The notes under the pieces were generated by a model that saw only the letters and a program-made list of their open reading frames with translations, did not search any database and was not told the DNA's origin. A stretch of 64,000 nt of DNA from Ctenosaura bakeri (lineage: Eukaryota > Chordata > Lepidosauria > Squamata > Iguanidae): NCBI GenBank assembly GCA_948474755.1, contig CAOLHI010000248.1, positions 682,001-746,000 of the forward strand. The letters are read 5' to 3'. A program made the position numbers and the translations under genes. Shown piece by piece: positions 1-11,614 of this stretch. Within the stretch, counting starts at the first letter, position 1; every line of letters starts with the position of its first letter.

Positions 1-469
1 AATATTATATATTGTTTTTAAAAAGCACTGGAAATTATTTTGAAGACTGTGTGGGTACTGGAATAAACGAGAGTGCACCACTGACCTGATCAGGCATGAC
101 AACCTGCATTCTCAAAAAGGAAAAGAATAGACAGATGTTGATGTGTATATAGGATCTACAGGTAGAGAGATCTCAGTGGAAATTACCAGCTGTTCAGTCG
201 TGCTGCAGGCATTCTGAAATCTGTTGCTGTCTACTGCACTGCAATGGTTTGTGTGGTTTCGCTCCCCCATGTCTCAGGAAATCTGTGTTTTAGTGCATTC
301 CTTTTTAGTCCTCTGTATTGTCCCTCCTCTTCAAGCCCCAAAGGACTGGGGTTCATCATAACCGTGCCTGCTTCAGATTCAGATTTAAGAAACATAGACT
401 GATGGACAACAGCCATACGATTCTACCAGAAATGGACAGAGGAGTTAGCTAACTGCCACAGCTATCAGA

Positions 470-1410
470 AAAAAATCCAGAAAGGTCAAGTCTGTCAATA
501 GGCCAGCCCTGGCCCACTCCTCAGGTGAACCCTGAGCATACTAGTGACCTCTAAAATAAACGCTAAAACCTATAGAACCAGTGGAATTGGAGGATATCTT
601 CAAGGCATCTCAAATATGCAGCTCATACCTCCAAAAATGAAATACCATTGAAGGAGGTAAGAAACTGCAGCCAGATTTCCAAATCCTGCCTAATAGTTCA
701 TGTCAGCCTAATTCTGTGGTGAGGCTTACGCGCACCTGCATTAGTGTCACAGAGACACCTCAGAAAGGCCCTATAGGAGGCAACTACTCTGCAAGCAAAA
801 CTGAGGTGTCCAATGAGTTCCTTTAACTTTAACTTAGGAAGAGTAGTGTTCCTAAGCTTGAGAAAATCAAATACCCTCACACCCAAATTCTCTAACTTCT
901 TTACCAGATGCTGACAATGCTTCTGTATGGTATCAATTTCAATACCCAAGAAAACAAGAAAAGTACGAGGACCCCCAGTCTTTTCATGGGCCAATGGAAC
1001 TCCCAGTTCCTCAGTCAGGGAATAATATATAGGAACAGTGCTTTGTCCCTGCCTTAGCAATAAACAACAACAACAAAACCATTGATATAATGAATTACCC
1101 CTTTTAAACCCGACCTGAATCTAAGGGCACATACTAAAAAGATACTAAACTTTTCAAAAGCTGAACAGGACAAGAAGCATCCTGTGGGAGCAGCCCAGTC
1201 CACATAGTATGCCCCTGCAAAATAAAAGCCTAGCAGTTCAAAATCCTTTGGATGAACTGGAAAAAGACAAAATGCAGACTTGATAATCTCATTTCACCAA
1301 CCCCACCCTGATTTCATACCTGCACACTTCCCTGATGGCCACCTCAAAAAACGTGTAGCATGCAAGGCGTCAATAACTGATACTCCAGATGGGGAGTAAG
1401 TCAATATTCA
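470..1410 (-). pseudogene. Decayed RT/RNase H of a DIRS-like (tyrosine-recombinase) retroelement
   Basis: Read on the minus strand, 1410 down to about 700 gives a degenerate reverse transcriptase. Successive pieces read KSAFCLFPVHPKDFELLGFY, then HYINGF, then ELGVPLAHEKTGG, FLGIEIDT and GHLSFACRVVASYRAFLR. This order and wording are those of the RT of DIRS/Ngaro-like elements in fish, frogs and reptiles. The catalytic box that should read YxDD reads Y-I-N-G (codons at 1078-1083 replace both aspartates), so the enzyme would be dead even without the stop codons. Below 700 the weak piece VHLRSGPGLAY suggests the start of the RNase H-like part. A CAA run at 1065-1077 (GTT on the coding strand) follows the active-site region. 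No recombinase domain or inverted/split terminal repeat is recognisable. The class is known from family resemblance; the DIRS assignment rather than another RT group is moderately sure. Confidence 0.55.
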
Positions 1411-2235
1411 TCAGGTGCCTTCTTAGAAAACAACCCCAAAGGTGATACCTTCAAATCACAATATGTGGAGAGGAAAAAAACCCTTACCTGCAGCCACCTG
1501 CTTCCTAATTCTACCCCTAACCATCCTTTCAAGGCCAATTACAGAACACAGGTTCTTAACAAAATGAAATATTTCGATATCCTGAAAAGTAATCTGGAAA
1601 TATTGTCTAAATCCAGCCTTGAGATAACATACTGCCTTTCTGTCCAGGTAAATATGTAACACAAATTTTTGACTCTATCCAACAGAATTGGACTGGGCCC
1701 CTTTCAAAGGTGCAGGGGGACTTCCTGATCCCTACTTACATCCCTGTTGGTCTCTGGTACTACCTGCAACCTTTTCCTTTGGGCAGTTCCAAAAGGAATG
1801 TGCCCTGCTGCAGATTGAACACTCATACCAGAATTTGCACACGCATCACATATAAGAATCCTGAATGCCAGATTCCCAACACAGCTTACTTGGCATAGTA
1901 TTTGCTACCTGATCCTGACCTTTTGTGCTTGTTGCAACCTGAGCTTTCTATATCACATGTCCACAATTGAACCTGTCACCCTGAATCAGGCACACCAGGG
2001 GTCATGAAGTTGACCATAGCTGTGAATGCACCCAATCACATCTCATTGCAAGATTCATAGTCAGTTGTTCCCTGAAGGCCTCATTATACAACAACCATGC
2101 AAGCCCCACAAAATCGGTGTAAGCCCTATGGATAATATCCATGTAACAGATGAGTGAATATGCTCTCCAGGGCTGCATTCTGGCAATAATGCCAGCATAA
2201 ATAAATTAAAAACCCCAGAAAGCCAATTTCACTAT

Positions 2236-2733
2236 GGCCCTTTTCGCACGTGGGGGGGGCGAAACGGGGCGGCGCATGCAGGGGCAGAGCTTACCTGCTT
2301 GCGTTTTGCTCCATCCCTGCTCCGTCCCTGCGGGGAGCACGGTTCCGCCGCTTCACATGCTGCTGAATTTCGGCGGCATTTGGCGGCGTTCGGCGGCGTC
2401 CAAAATGGCGGCTGGTGGCTTCCGGCAGCGCTCTGCCAATCAGGGCAGCGCACCAGCCAGAAGCACGCCCCTGGGCAGATCTGCAGAGACGCGCTACTGC
2501 GTCTCTGCAGATTCTCATTGGGAGCTGCCACGGACTAGTGCAGGTGAGTTTCATAAAAACCACCTGGGAAGGTGGTTTTTAAAAAACTCGCAGCGCCACC
2601 TCTGCGGCTGTGCTAGAGCGGTTGGAGGTGTGGCGCCTCACCTTTTCCAACCGCGCTAGCTCACCCCGCAGTGTGAACGACCTCCGTCTCCGGTCGTCGC
2701 ACCGCGGGGTTTTACCCCCGTGTGAAAATGGCC
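2236..2733. mobile_element. CpG-rich MITE with GGCCCTTTTCGCAC termini, PIF/Harbinger-like
   Basis: The element begins GGCCCTTTTCGCAC and ends with a sequence whose reverse complement begins GGCCATTTTCACAC, so the ends are inverted repeats. It is flanked by TAT on the left and TTT on the right, an imperfect 3-bp duplication. The interior is far more GC- and CpG-rich than its surroundings and has open frames in several phases that reflect composition rather than coding. A relative with the same ends lies at 22283-22703. The termini and 3-bp site resemble PIF/Harbinger MITEs; no transposase is present. It sits between the RT and putative gag parts of the DIRS-like element and so may have inserted into it. 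Confidence 0.65.
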
Positions 2734-2759
2734 TTTGTCCTCTCAACTTTTCTCTTGCT

Positions 2760-3470
2760 GACTTTGTCTCTCTCCTTTTCATCTAATTCTCCCATTCCTT
2801 TTGTCCTCTGACTTCCTAAAGAACAGAGGAAAAACATCAACATACTCTCCTTGTGTAATCTTTTCCACTGTGATCTGATATACGAGACCTAGGGTCTCCA
2901 GTAAGGATGGACCTATAAACCATCCTACCATAAGTGCTAGTGGAAGGCTGTAGCCCAGTTCTTTCAGTGTCAGCCAGCCACTGAGGCACATAAGCTCCAG
3001 GATATCCTTTTTTGGGGAACATTAATAACCGGGGGGGGGGGAGGCTGCATGGAACCCAAAGTGAATTTCTGTATACCAGCAGGCTTAGAGCCCCAGCCGC
3101 TCTATTAGAGTCTTCAACAGCCACTGCTGTTTGTGCTATGGGTACCTAAATTATCAGCCCCCCATAGTGACACTGGTCATGTGATATTGTCAGTGATCTT
3201 ACCTGCACACATGCTCGTATGTGTTGGCCCCCACTTCCACAGCCTCCACTGGGATGTCAACATGCTCACCATGGCTGCTGCTGAATCACCAGCCTCTAAT
3301 CTCTTGTCTAATGCCTCTAAACAAGACAGAACCATCTTGTTAAAATTGTCCCTACTACTCTTTTTGGACTTGCTGACCACCTGCCTGGGCTGGGACCCAT
3401 GTTTCTCTGGCTCCTCCAACTTGGCAAGGATAGCTGCTCTCTCCTCCCCATCCCCCTCTTCATCTTCTAT
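2760..3470 (-). pseudogene. Possible gag-like region of the DIRS-like element
   Basis: Two minus-strand open stretches lie upstream, in element orientation, of the RT fragment. One (2779-2991) contains EKITQGEYVDVFPLF, which resembles the short GEYVD motif seen in gag-like proteins of DIRS-type elements. The other (3177-3419) is rich in Lys and Ser with an Ala/Leu-rich helix-like segment. Order (gag before RT) and strand fit a single element. The motif match is short and the spacing to the RT is long, so this is tentative. Simple tracts of G (3031-3041) break the region further. Confidence 0.3.
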
Positions 3471-3814
3471 TTAAAGAATGATAGGCAGCTCAGCCATCAG
3501 AATGTGTTGTTAGAGGGAAAATCATTAGAGAGAACTGAAAGGGATTTTTAAAAAACCCTTTAAGGTTCATGAATGGAATCTTGATAGTAGATGGAACTCA
3601 CCAGTTTATTTAACAACACAGTGCTTGGTGGCTTCTGACTTGGACACATAGAATCTCTCCCTCCCTCACAAGCAGATAAAGCACCTTTTACAGAATTCTT
3701 ACAGAAATGTGTAGTAGCAGTAACTGAGGAACAAACGTCTATGACAGTCATGCAAACTCACCAATAAGGAGCAAGTATTGTTTCCGAAGTATGTATGTCA
3801 TATTTCTTCTTAAT

Positions 3815-3900
3815 ATCTTATTTATTTATTTATTTATTGAACTTTTATCCTGCCTTTCTCCCAAGGTGAGATTCAAGGTGGCATTCTGGTGTTATTATTC
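3815..3900 (-). repeat. L2-type LINE 3' tail fragment
   Basis: Read on the minus strand this is the short 3' end typical of squamate L2 copies: a CACCTTGGGAGAAAGGCAGG-like core followed by AATAAATAAATAA. The same core appears at the ends of the L2 copies at 11.6 and 29.6 kb. Nothing upstream of the tail remains. Confidence 0.6.
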
Positions 3901-4654
3901 TGGCGTTCCGGCAGTTATCCACAGAACATGTCAAGACCTTTTGGAACATGGCTTAGAGTGTATTGCAAGTACTTAAGTTGAAATCACCAGGAAATTATAT
4001 TTTCTATGTCCAAGCAAGCTGTTTTCTTCAATATGGCTCTGCCTCATTTAGGCCTTATGGTCTCTTTCTGACTTGCCCTCACCCCTGCACCTCCACTTTG
4101 TTCCATTCCTTTTATGCAACATTTTCACTCCAACTCCTTGAATGCCACCAGCAGATATGTTCTGTAACTTGGGGATTTGAGTAATTGTCATTCCCTAAAA
4201 GTAACATTTACAAACTTTGCTGCTACAGAGATGTAGAGTAGACAGGGATCGAATGGGTCAATGCCTTCATTATCAAGGTGAAATCGTCCACTTCTCCTTG
4301 GATTCTCCTGTTCCCTCCTAGGTTACTTGCCATCCTCTGTATAGCTAGAGAGGAAATGGATTTTTTTCTAGCAAAAATATATTGTTATGAGCTATCCTTC
4401 TTGTAATCCAAAGTACTTTGGGATGCCTTTGGTCATTACGGAATAAGACTCATTAGTGTCTCAGAAAAGTCCTGGTGAATATGAAAACTGCTGGAAGGCT
4501 TTTTTTTTTTTAAAACACATATAGATCAACCCAGCTGCCTGCACTTTTTGGATTCTCCTTGGCAGTGTCACTACAGGGAGAGTCAATGCGAAGGCCTACC
4601 GTTCAAAATTTACTTCTATGCCATTTGTTCTTATGTGACTTCAGCCAACTCTGG

Positions 4655-4845
4655 AAACCCTGTCATAGGGGTTTTTTTGGCAAAATTTATTCAGAGGAGT
4701 TTTGCCATTGCTTTCCTCTGAGGCTGAGAGTGTGTGACTTGCCCAAGGTCACTCAGTGTGGTTCTGTAACTGAGTAGAGATTCAGACCTTGGTCTCCTAG
4801 TGTCCTAGTCCAGCACTCTAACCACCACATTATACTGATTCTTTA
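4655..4845 (-). mobile_element. Sauria-type SINE (minus strand)
   Basis: The minus strand carries the tRNA-derived head (a GTTAGAGTGCTGGACTAGGAC-type box at 4800-4835) and the body with ACTTGCCCAAGGTCAC (plus-strand reading at 4737-4752) and CAGAGGAAAGCAATGGC. The body is the usual Sauria SINE body, which other lizard copies end with an RTE/Bov-B-like tail. The tail end is degraded here and no target duplication is visible. Confidence 0.75.
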
Positions 4846-5170
4846 CCACTACACCACTTGTTGAAAAACAGAAGATTCATGTTCATTGAAGGGAGATGAG
4901 CTGGAGGGTTTCTTCAGTTCTATGGCGAGCTTTTTGGCAAAGAAGAAAGCCAACTCTTTATTTTGAATATGCTTTTGTTGCTGTTTTTTTTTTTTTTGTA
5001 TAAATATTAAGATATTGGAAGCTGATTACCTGGGAAGCTTGTTGGAGGGAGCCATATCACTTAGAAGTCAGGCATGCTTGTTGTTGAACCCACAACTGTA
5101 ACATCAGAAGGAGAGTGTACAAGATAAGCTCTGGGGACTAACTGGCAACCATCTTTCTTCATGTACCTCT

Positions 5171-5210
5171 ATAACTGACTCCATGTGCCTTTTACCCCTT
5201 TCTCTTTCAG
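5171..5210 (+). promoter_or_regulatory. CACNA2D2: Splice acceptor region of the CACNA2D2-like exon
   Basis: A branch-point match CTGAC with the adenosine at 5178 lies 32 bases before the AG. It is followed by a pyrimidine-rich stretch (TTTTACCCCTTTCTCTTTCAG, in part) ending with AG at 5209-5210. This spacing is typical of vertebrate introns. Confidence 0.8.
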
Positions 5211-5292
5211 GATGCAGTACTGGGCCAGAAGGCTGGAGCAAGAGATTGATGGAGTGATGAGGATATTTGGTGGTGTTCAGACACTCAAACGG
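5211..5292 (+). CDS. CACNA2D2: CACNA2D2 exon (probably exon 2), voltage-gated calcium channel alpha2delta-2 subunit
   Basis: This 82-base exon is bounded by a good acceptor (TCTCTTTCAG) and a consensus donor (GTAAGT at 5293-5298). The first G completes a codon from the previous exon, and the remaining 27 codons are open, starting MQY and continuing [19 protein letters not shown] and ending QTLKR. From knowledge of the family, this is the conserved segment right after the signal peptide of alpha2delta-2, ahead of the VWA_N and VWA domains; the alpha2delta-1 and -3 paralogues differ clearly here. The mature protein is an extracellular, membrane-anchored auxiliary subunit that increases surface density of high-voltage-activated Ca2+ channels and binds gabapentinoids. 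The exon ends in phase 0. It is too short to stand out in an open-frame scan. An alternative start at the internal ATG (5212-5214) cannot be excluded. No further exon was recognised downstream. Confidence 0.88.
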
Positions 5293-5299
5293 GTAAGTT

Positions 5300-8200
5300 C
5301 TGACTCTGCCTTGCTTTGTTTCTTTCCATTGTGATGTCAACATTTCTGGATAAAGCTGCCTACTTCCAGAGAAACTTGTGGACATTCAGTACTGATAGAC
5401 TCTGTATTCCCGTGATTGCACAGGTTACAGTCTTGGAGTGGTTCTGGATTGGATTTTTTTTCTTTGACAACAGGAAGCAATTCACCATGCTTATATGTAA
5501 TCTGTAAGCTCTGTAGAGACTTGGAAAATCATTGTTTTTCTTAAATTCTTTCAAAGAATATTCTTTTGCCCACCCTATGTGTGTGTATGTGTATCATATA
5601 CAGGTAGACCTCAGCTCATGAGGTAGATGTCTTCCTTTCTTCTTTTACAGAAACTTTGGTACTAGAGGTAGAAATAACATCAAAAGAATAGGAATAGGTT
5701 CCTATAAATGAAACAACAAGGGCAGGTAAGCCTTGCATAAGTAGAGAAAACATTTTGAGCCATCCAGAGACTACTTGAAGGCTTCTTAGAAAATGCATCC
5801 AGGGAATGAATTTTTTTCCCCACCAGCCTCCATTTTTCTTATGATTTCCATTTTGATGACCAGACTTATAGGTCTATGCTTTAAAAAAAAAGAAAAAAAC
5901 AAGCTGGGGCCGTCTGGTAAGGCTTGTCTTCTCTCCCCTTTCCCTTCTTTTTACTGTTCACCCCTGCTTGGTAAGGGATTCCAAAGGCAGCTGCTGTCTA
6001 CCTTGCCTTGTTCTAGACAGGCACATAACAGCTACAGCAGAATCCTGTTCTTTCCCAACTTAAACTTTATTGTGCTGTTTACTACAGACATGCGTCTACA
6101 ACCCAGTTCAAAAATCTGTGTTTCTTAACCCCTCTGTCACTGTTGTCTCAGTGCTGATGCCTCTAAAACAAAACAAAAAACAAAAAAAACCCTTCTAGCT
6201 AGACAGAGGACAAGGAAGATAAGGCTGGCTGGGCAGATGCAAAGACACTTTGTAAAAATGAGCTTCTTTATCAGAGGCTCTGTTAACTGAGCTATACCTA
6301 TATATTTATATACCCTATGTTTTTGTTCAGATCTCATGGAAAGCCTTAGCCCCATGCTGTATGAACAAGCCATGACAAACCTCGGGCTCATGTGCCCTCT
6401 GTTCCCTCTCCTCTTCTACCTTTTCATGTCTGGCTTTCATTTCACTTCTGAAATAATATTAGTTCCTTGTGACATCTGAACTTGAGAAATGTGTCTTTTC
6501 TGTACTGTGGTTTGCAAGAGCTGAGATCTGAACTGTTCCTTGTTTCTGCTAAGCTTGAAATTCTGGTAAGCCAAAGAGTCCAACAGTGAAAGTTGGGTCT
6601 GACTAGTTGGACAGGGTGAGTAACACAGTCTTTCCCAGTCTTCATTCTGAAGCAGCTTGCAAGGCTGCTAATAGAAGCTGAGACCCAGAAGTTAACAGTA
6701 TAAGAAACCTTGATTACTAACAATAGCTCCTAAACAAAACCTTAATAAGAATCTCTTTTGCTGTGCATCTACATGACACTTTGCACAGTCATGGCCATGA
6801 TACCTATTTGGGTGCTCTGGGACTCACACTTAAAGTGACGCAATCCTTTGTGTTTTAGTGATTAAAAATAGCAGTAACATTGTCAGAAGAGATAAAGGTC
6901 TTAGACTTACAGATCTGTCAAACACCATCATTTGCAAGTCAGGAATTCAGTTGTTGTTTCTAGGGGCTTATCACTATGTGCATGTGTATATGTGCACATA
7001 TCAATCAGAAAGAGAGACAAAGAAACAAGCACATATAAACCTAAATCCCATTGTTTGTCTCAACTAAAGTAGACCTGTTCAGTCAGTTGAATTCACCTAC
7101 ATGCTGACTCACCTTTGAACAATTGATTCAACAGGTCTGCTGTAGATGAGCTTAATCCACAGGATTCTGTCAGTAGTTTGTAAGGCAGATCTTTTTCCTT
7201 TTCTTTTTAATTCCATCCCAATTATAATGCAGTGACACACCAGTAAAAATGGTAAAGCCACATTTTTTCTTTTTTTAAAAAAGTTTTCCTTCTTAATTTT
7301 TTACCCTTTGTTTGCTGTATGCAGATATGCATTTATGCTTTGGTTCTTGACTGAAGTCTCATAACTGCTCTGACATATGAGGAATGATATTTACTATCAA
7401 GAATATGGCATTAGAAAATGCAGAGGGGCTGAGTACTTTTTTTGAATGGTGGCACAATTATAACTTTTTAACATTTTACTCATTTCCAGAAGCAGAGAGA
7501 ACAGTACTATCAACTACCTAAGGATATTTTCTGGTGTCTAGTAATCAATAAGCATCACTTCCTAGCATATTTCTACAGTATGAATCTTGTTAATCCTGTC
7601 CTTGTTTTTGTTCACCTCAAACTGAATCTCCAGTTCTGATTGCAAGGAAGATAGACCAGATGTAATCAGTTCCAGATCAGACTTGTATCTAGTTCCACAA
7701 AAGGAGAATTTGTTGGAGGTCTATACACATCAATGTTCTTTGTCTAGTAGATTTGGAAACATCAGGATAAATGGTGTAAAATTCAAGTGGTTGTGCAAAC
7801 TAGCAGATGAGCAGTTGCGCATATGAAGGATTCTTAGTAAGAAAATCACAATACTCCTAGTTATGTGCATCTTTTGTGGTGTGTTTTTGGGTTTTGTTTA
7901 TTATAGTTAAAATGCAATAACTAAAATGTGATGGGAGCATAGAATTCTCCTGTATCTCTGTCTTATGAAGAGAGAGTCAAGTTTCAAAGATGCCTTCACT
8001 CTTTCTCTTGTCCATATAATTCTGTCTGAACTTTTCAAACCAGGATGCCACCTGTTAGTAATTGTAGGGCAGTTCATAAACGTTAATTGCAGTTATAGAA
8101 AAACAAAGAATTAAGGCACAAAACCACTGATTCCTTCAAATTAATCAGGGAGTTGATTGCTAGTGGTATGATGAAGGATTTAATCCAGCTTGTAAAAGTC

Positions 8201-9100
8201 CAACTCTGAACCCCAGCTGCAGAGATTGTTCATTACCTACCTTTTAAAACAAACTGGAGTATTTTTTAGGAGTTATTGAAATGGAAATGGGAAATGATTA
8301 TTTTGCTGTTTATTGCCACGTAGCTTGTTTTCCACAGTTAGACAAAAGATAAACCATAGTAATGTGGCCAAGAGCTTAATGTCCAGCTAACATTTAGATG
8401 TGAACTTTAATAAATGATTTCTTGACACTGGGTGCTTGGTGTCTTACTATCCACCCCCGGAACCAGTTGGGGGCTGAGTTGACACCTGACCCTGGGATCC
8501 TAATAAGATTCCTTTTACATGCCATCAGAAATGGCTTCAGCACTTTGGATAGCTCCTGTAAAGTATTGAATAAATCTTAGAGCAGATTCACAGCATTAAG
8601 TGAAAGACACTGGCCACCACAGCTCCTGTTGATCTGAACCCCTCATTTGACCCTTTACCCCTAACTTACTAGAATGGGAAGGAATGATGTTTGTGCTGCA
8701 GAACGGACTCTGGTTCACTCTGGAGTCATTCAAAGGCCACTGTTTCTAATTATTTCCACAGTGAACTTAGGTTTACTGATCATTTTGTACAATCGCTCTG
8801 TTCTATAAACAATTTCATATTGATCTGAATCTGTCACATGGAAGTATGTAGAGAAGGAGAAGGTGTAAGTGTAGCAGCTCTAGAGAGCTCCCTTTTTTCT
8901 CCCACACCACTGGTTCAATGGATTATGTTTATTTGACAATCTTCTGCAGAGGTGATTTTGGGGTGACCATGTGAAAAAAGGAGAGGCTTTCTGTATTCTT
9001 AATAGCTGTGTGGTTGCGGGAATTTCAGTATGTGTAGCATGGCATGAGAGGGACACTTTGCTGAGATTCCTTCATTCACAACAGTTAAAGCAAGGAGAGA
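5300..9100. other. Unique intronic sequence, no feature recognised
   Basis: No transposon ends, SINE boxes or exon-like segments were recognised. There are only short A-rich or AAAAC-rich runs (5880-5900, 6165-6192) and T-rich tracts near 7260-7280. Confidence 0.5.
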
Positions 9101-9107
9101 TCTTTAT

Positions 9108-9225
9108 GACCCTCCAGATGTTGTTGCATTTCAGTTCTCAGCAGCTCTAGCCAAAATAGCCAGTGGTGATGAGTGCTGGGAATTGCTGTTGAAAAACATC
9201 TGGAGGACTAGGTGATTCTCATCCC
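9108..9225. repeat. Short palindromic interspersed repeat (MITE-like)
   Basis: The left end reads CCTCCAGATGTTGTTGCATT and the right end AAAAACATCTGGAGGAC, an imperfect inverted repeat around a CAGTTCTCAGCAGC centre. This is a degraded form of a very common palindromic lizard repeat built from CAACATCTGGAGG ends and an ACTACAACTCCCA core. A related fragment is at 22735-22825. The superfamily is not determined. Confidence 0.5.
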
Positions 9226-10289
9226 TGCACCCTAGTTTAGTAGGCTCATATTATTCTTATAATTTTCCTCTGCCATTTGTAATACTGGGGGCATAAACTA
9301 TGCTGCTCTTTGGCTCTGCTCTCTCTGTCCTTGTCATCCAGTGACGGTTTGCTGAGTAACAGACAGTACTGGCATCACTTCCTGAACTATAATGAGGGGA
9401 ACAAACCCAGTCCATAAAGAAGTCCAGATGGCCCGAGAGCTCGTACCATTGGTTGGGAGTGGTGCACAGCTTGCTGGCAGTGCTCAACAGCCGGCTAGCC
9501 TGCAACTGAGATACATTTGATCCTCCTCAACAGGTGTTCCTTCCTGCAGCAAAAAAAGAAAGCACATGGAGAGGGGTGGCAAACAGTTGCTAGTCAGGAG
9601 AAGTGCTCACGCTTTTCCAGGAAAACAGAGAGAGGCTCTGTTTCTCTTTTGTGAAAGAACATGTGTTGGAGGGCTTTGTCATTTTTCTCCTGCGTTCTGA
9701 GGCTGTGGTGGTGAATGTGAGCAATTGGAAGGAGTTGGCTGGAGTGCCTCTCTAACTGACTTGACATTTCATTTCTCTTAAGTGGCTTTTCACAAACGTT
9801 CACCTCATCAGTACTCTTATTCTCTGTTGTGGTTTCTGTTCCTTGGCTAATTACCTCATACTGACAGTCTGGCAGGTTTACTTTCCACATAGCTCTGCTC
9901 TTTATTAATTTTGGTGCCCATGAAAGTGAAGAAGGACTAAAAGCTTTAGCTGGGGGTTCAGGATTAGTCTGAGGGAGAACTTCCCTGTCTCAAGCTTACC
10001 TTACAGCTCCACCTACTGTTTGAATTTCAGAGGTTTTGCCAACATGCCCCAGCCAGGCTTGTTTTTTCCTTACATGTCAGAGCATCCCTTGCACAGTGCT
10101 TAGTTGAAGAGGAAGGAGTGGGGTGCACTTAGCGAAACACGCCTGACTCCTGCTGGCATTGCACACCCAGATGCAGGCCATTGCCATCTTCAGACTTTGA
10201 TGATGATAAAGGAAGAAGGAAGCAGCAAGAATAGTCAGCGGAGTGTGGACTACACCACACCACTAGGAGATAGCTTTGGGTTCAGCAGA

Positions 10290-11612
10290 GGCACTCAGAA
10301 CCTGACATTCAAGATGGTGCTTATGCATTATCCTGATGACACACAACTCTGGCCATTTCTGCACTAGACTGTTATAGTGCTATTACTCCACTTTCAACAT
10401 CCTATGGAATCCTGGAATCCTCAAAGGCCCCTCCCTAAACTACAGATCCCAGGATTCCATAGGATATTGAAAGTGGAATAATAGCACTGTAACAGTCTAG
10501 TGTGGAAATGGCCTCTGTCTCTCCTTTCTATCTGATTCCAGGGAAGCTGTTTCTATACTAAACCGGTGGCTAAACCAGTAACTAAATCAGTAATAGATTG
10601 GATGAAGGTAAACAAATTGAAACTTAGTCCAGATAAGACAGAGGTGCTTCCGTTCAATCAGAAGGCAGATTTGGGAACAGTGATTCAGCCTGTGCAGGAT
10701 GGAGTTATGCTTCCCCTGAAATCTCAGGTTCTCAGCTTGGGAGTACTTCGGGACTCAGATCTGAGCCTGGATGTCCAGGTTTCAGTTGTAGCCTGGAGTA
10801 CATTTAAAGCTAGTGTGCCAACTATGCTTAGGTCTGGGTATAGTGACACATGCCTTGATCACATCCTGTTTAGACTACTGTGATATGATTTACGGGAGGT
10901 TGCCTTTGGAAACTGTTCAGTACTGCACCAAGATTTTGCAGCTGCGCCATGTTGCTGCTGCCCGAATCACCTTCAAAAATAGCCTTCTCCCTTGTTTAGA
11001 AACTGTCAACCAGGGCTCGTTACAGGGATCTTGCTGAAACAGCTCCACTAGCTACTAGTCCATTTCTGGGCAGAATGCAAAGTGCTGGTTTTGATCTTTA
11101 AAGCCCTACATGACTGGAATCCAGACCACTTGAAAGACCATACCTCCTTATACAAGCCAGTACAAGCTTTAAGGGGAGGGCTTTCTCTCAATCCCACCAC
11201 CTTTGCAAGTGCGTTTGGTGAAGACTCAGGAGACAGCCTTCTCCGTGGCTGATCCCAGAGTGTGGAACTCCCTTCCACTGGAAATCTGGTTGGCCCCCAC
11301 CCTGATTGCTTTCTGCTGGCAGATGAAAGTGCTTTCATCAGGTAGACCTATACATTTTAATTATAGAACAGTAGTGTGTGGGTCTGCACACAAAGTGGTG
11401 TGCTGTGTTTTTAATTTTTTACTGGAAATTACATTTTAAATATATGTTGCTGTTTTTAATTGTTTTAATCCTCTTTTTTCAATAGTATTGTTGTTCATTT
11501 CTTTTTTCCTTTTGTAAACTAGTGTTTTAGCTTAATGTTTTAAAAATATGTAAGCTGCCTTGAATCCCATTTGGGAGAAAGGTGGAATATCCATTCAATA
11601 AAATGGTAAATA
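10290..11612 (+). pseudogene. L2-type LINE, RT C-terminal half and 3' end, interrupted by a MITE
   Basis: The copy opens near the RT active site, reading HYPDDTQL (10326-10349, aspartates intact but A replaced by P), where a MITE is inserted. It resumes with SREAVS and the MKVNKLKLSPDKTEVLPFN segment, then the C-terminal LINE2 region (10800-11330; VWNSLPLEIW near the end). It closes with a 3' UTR ending TTGAATCCCATTTGGGAGAA plus a short A/T-rich tail. Frameshifts and stops make it dead. The 5' half is absent. Confidence 0.75.
10351..10513. mobile_element. Palindromic MITE copy 1 inside L2 (TCT duplication)
   Basis: The 163-bp element starts GGCCATTTCTGCACTAGACT and ends with its inverted copy. 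Arms extend through CTATTACTCCACTTTCAACATC into a CCTATGGAATCCTGG box. It is flanked by TCT at 10348-10350 and 10514-10516. Removing it joins TQL to the following L2 reading frame sensibly. No coding capacity is present. Confidence 0.8.
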
Positions 11613-11614
11613 CA

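Larger units (their letters stand above)
1..5210 (+). other. CACNA2D2: Intron upstream of the CACNA2D2-like exon (partial)
   Basis: The sequence before the exon carries no recognisable host exon. It holds a decayed DIRS-like retroelement, a CpG-rich MITE, an L2 tail and a Sauria SINE, all listed separately. By analogy with mammalian CACNA2D2, where the signal peptide is encoded in exon 1, this should be intron 1. That assignment is inference because exon 1 is not in the window. The exon that follows starts with one base completing a codon, so this intron is phase 2. The stretch 1400-2235 shows no assignable repeat apart from possible continuation of the DIRS-like element, and 3900-4650 shows nothing I can identify. 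Confidence 0.6.

Noticed and set aside
2232..2660. Several overlapping frames of up to 141 codons in GC-rich sequence
   Set aside because: They lie wholly inside a MITE; GC-rich sequence lacks stop codons by composition.
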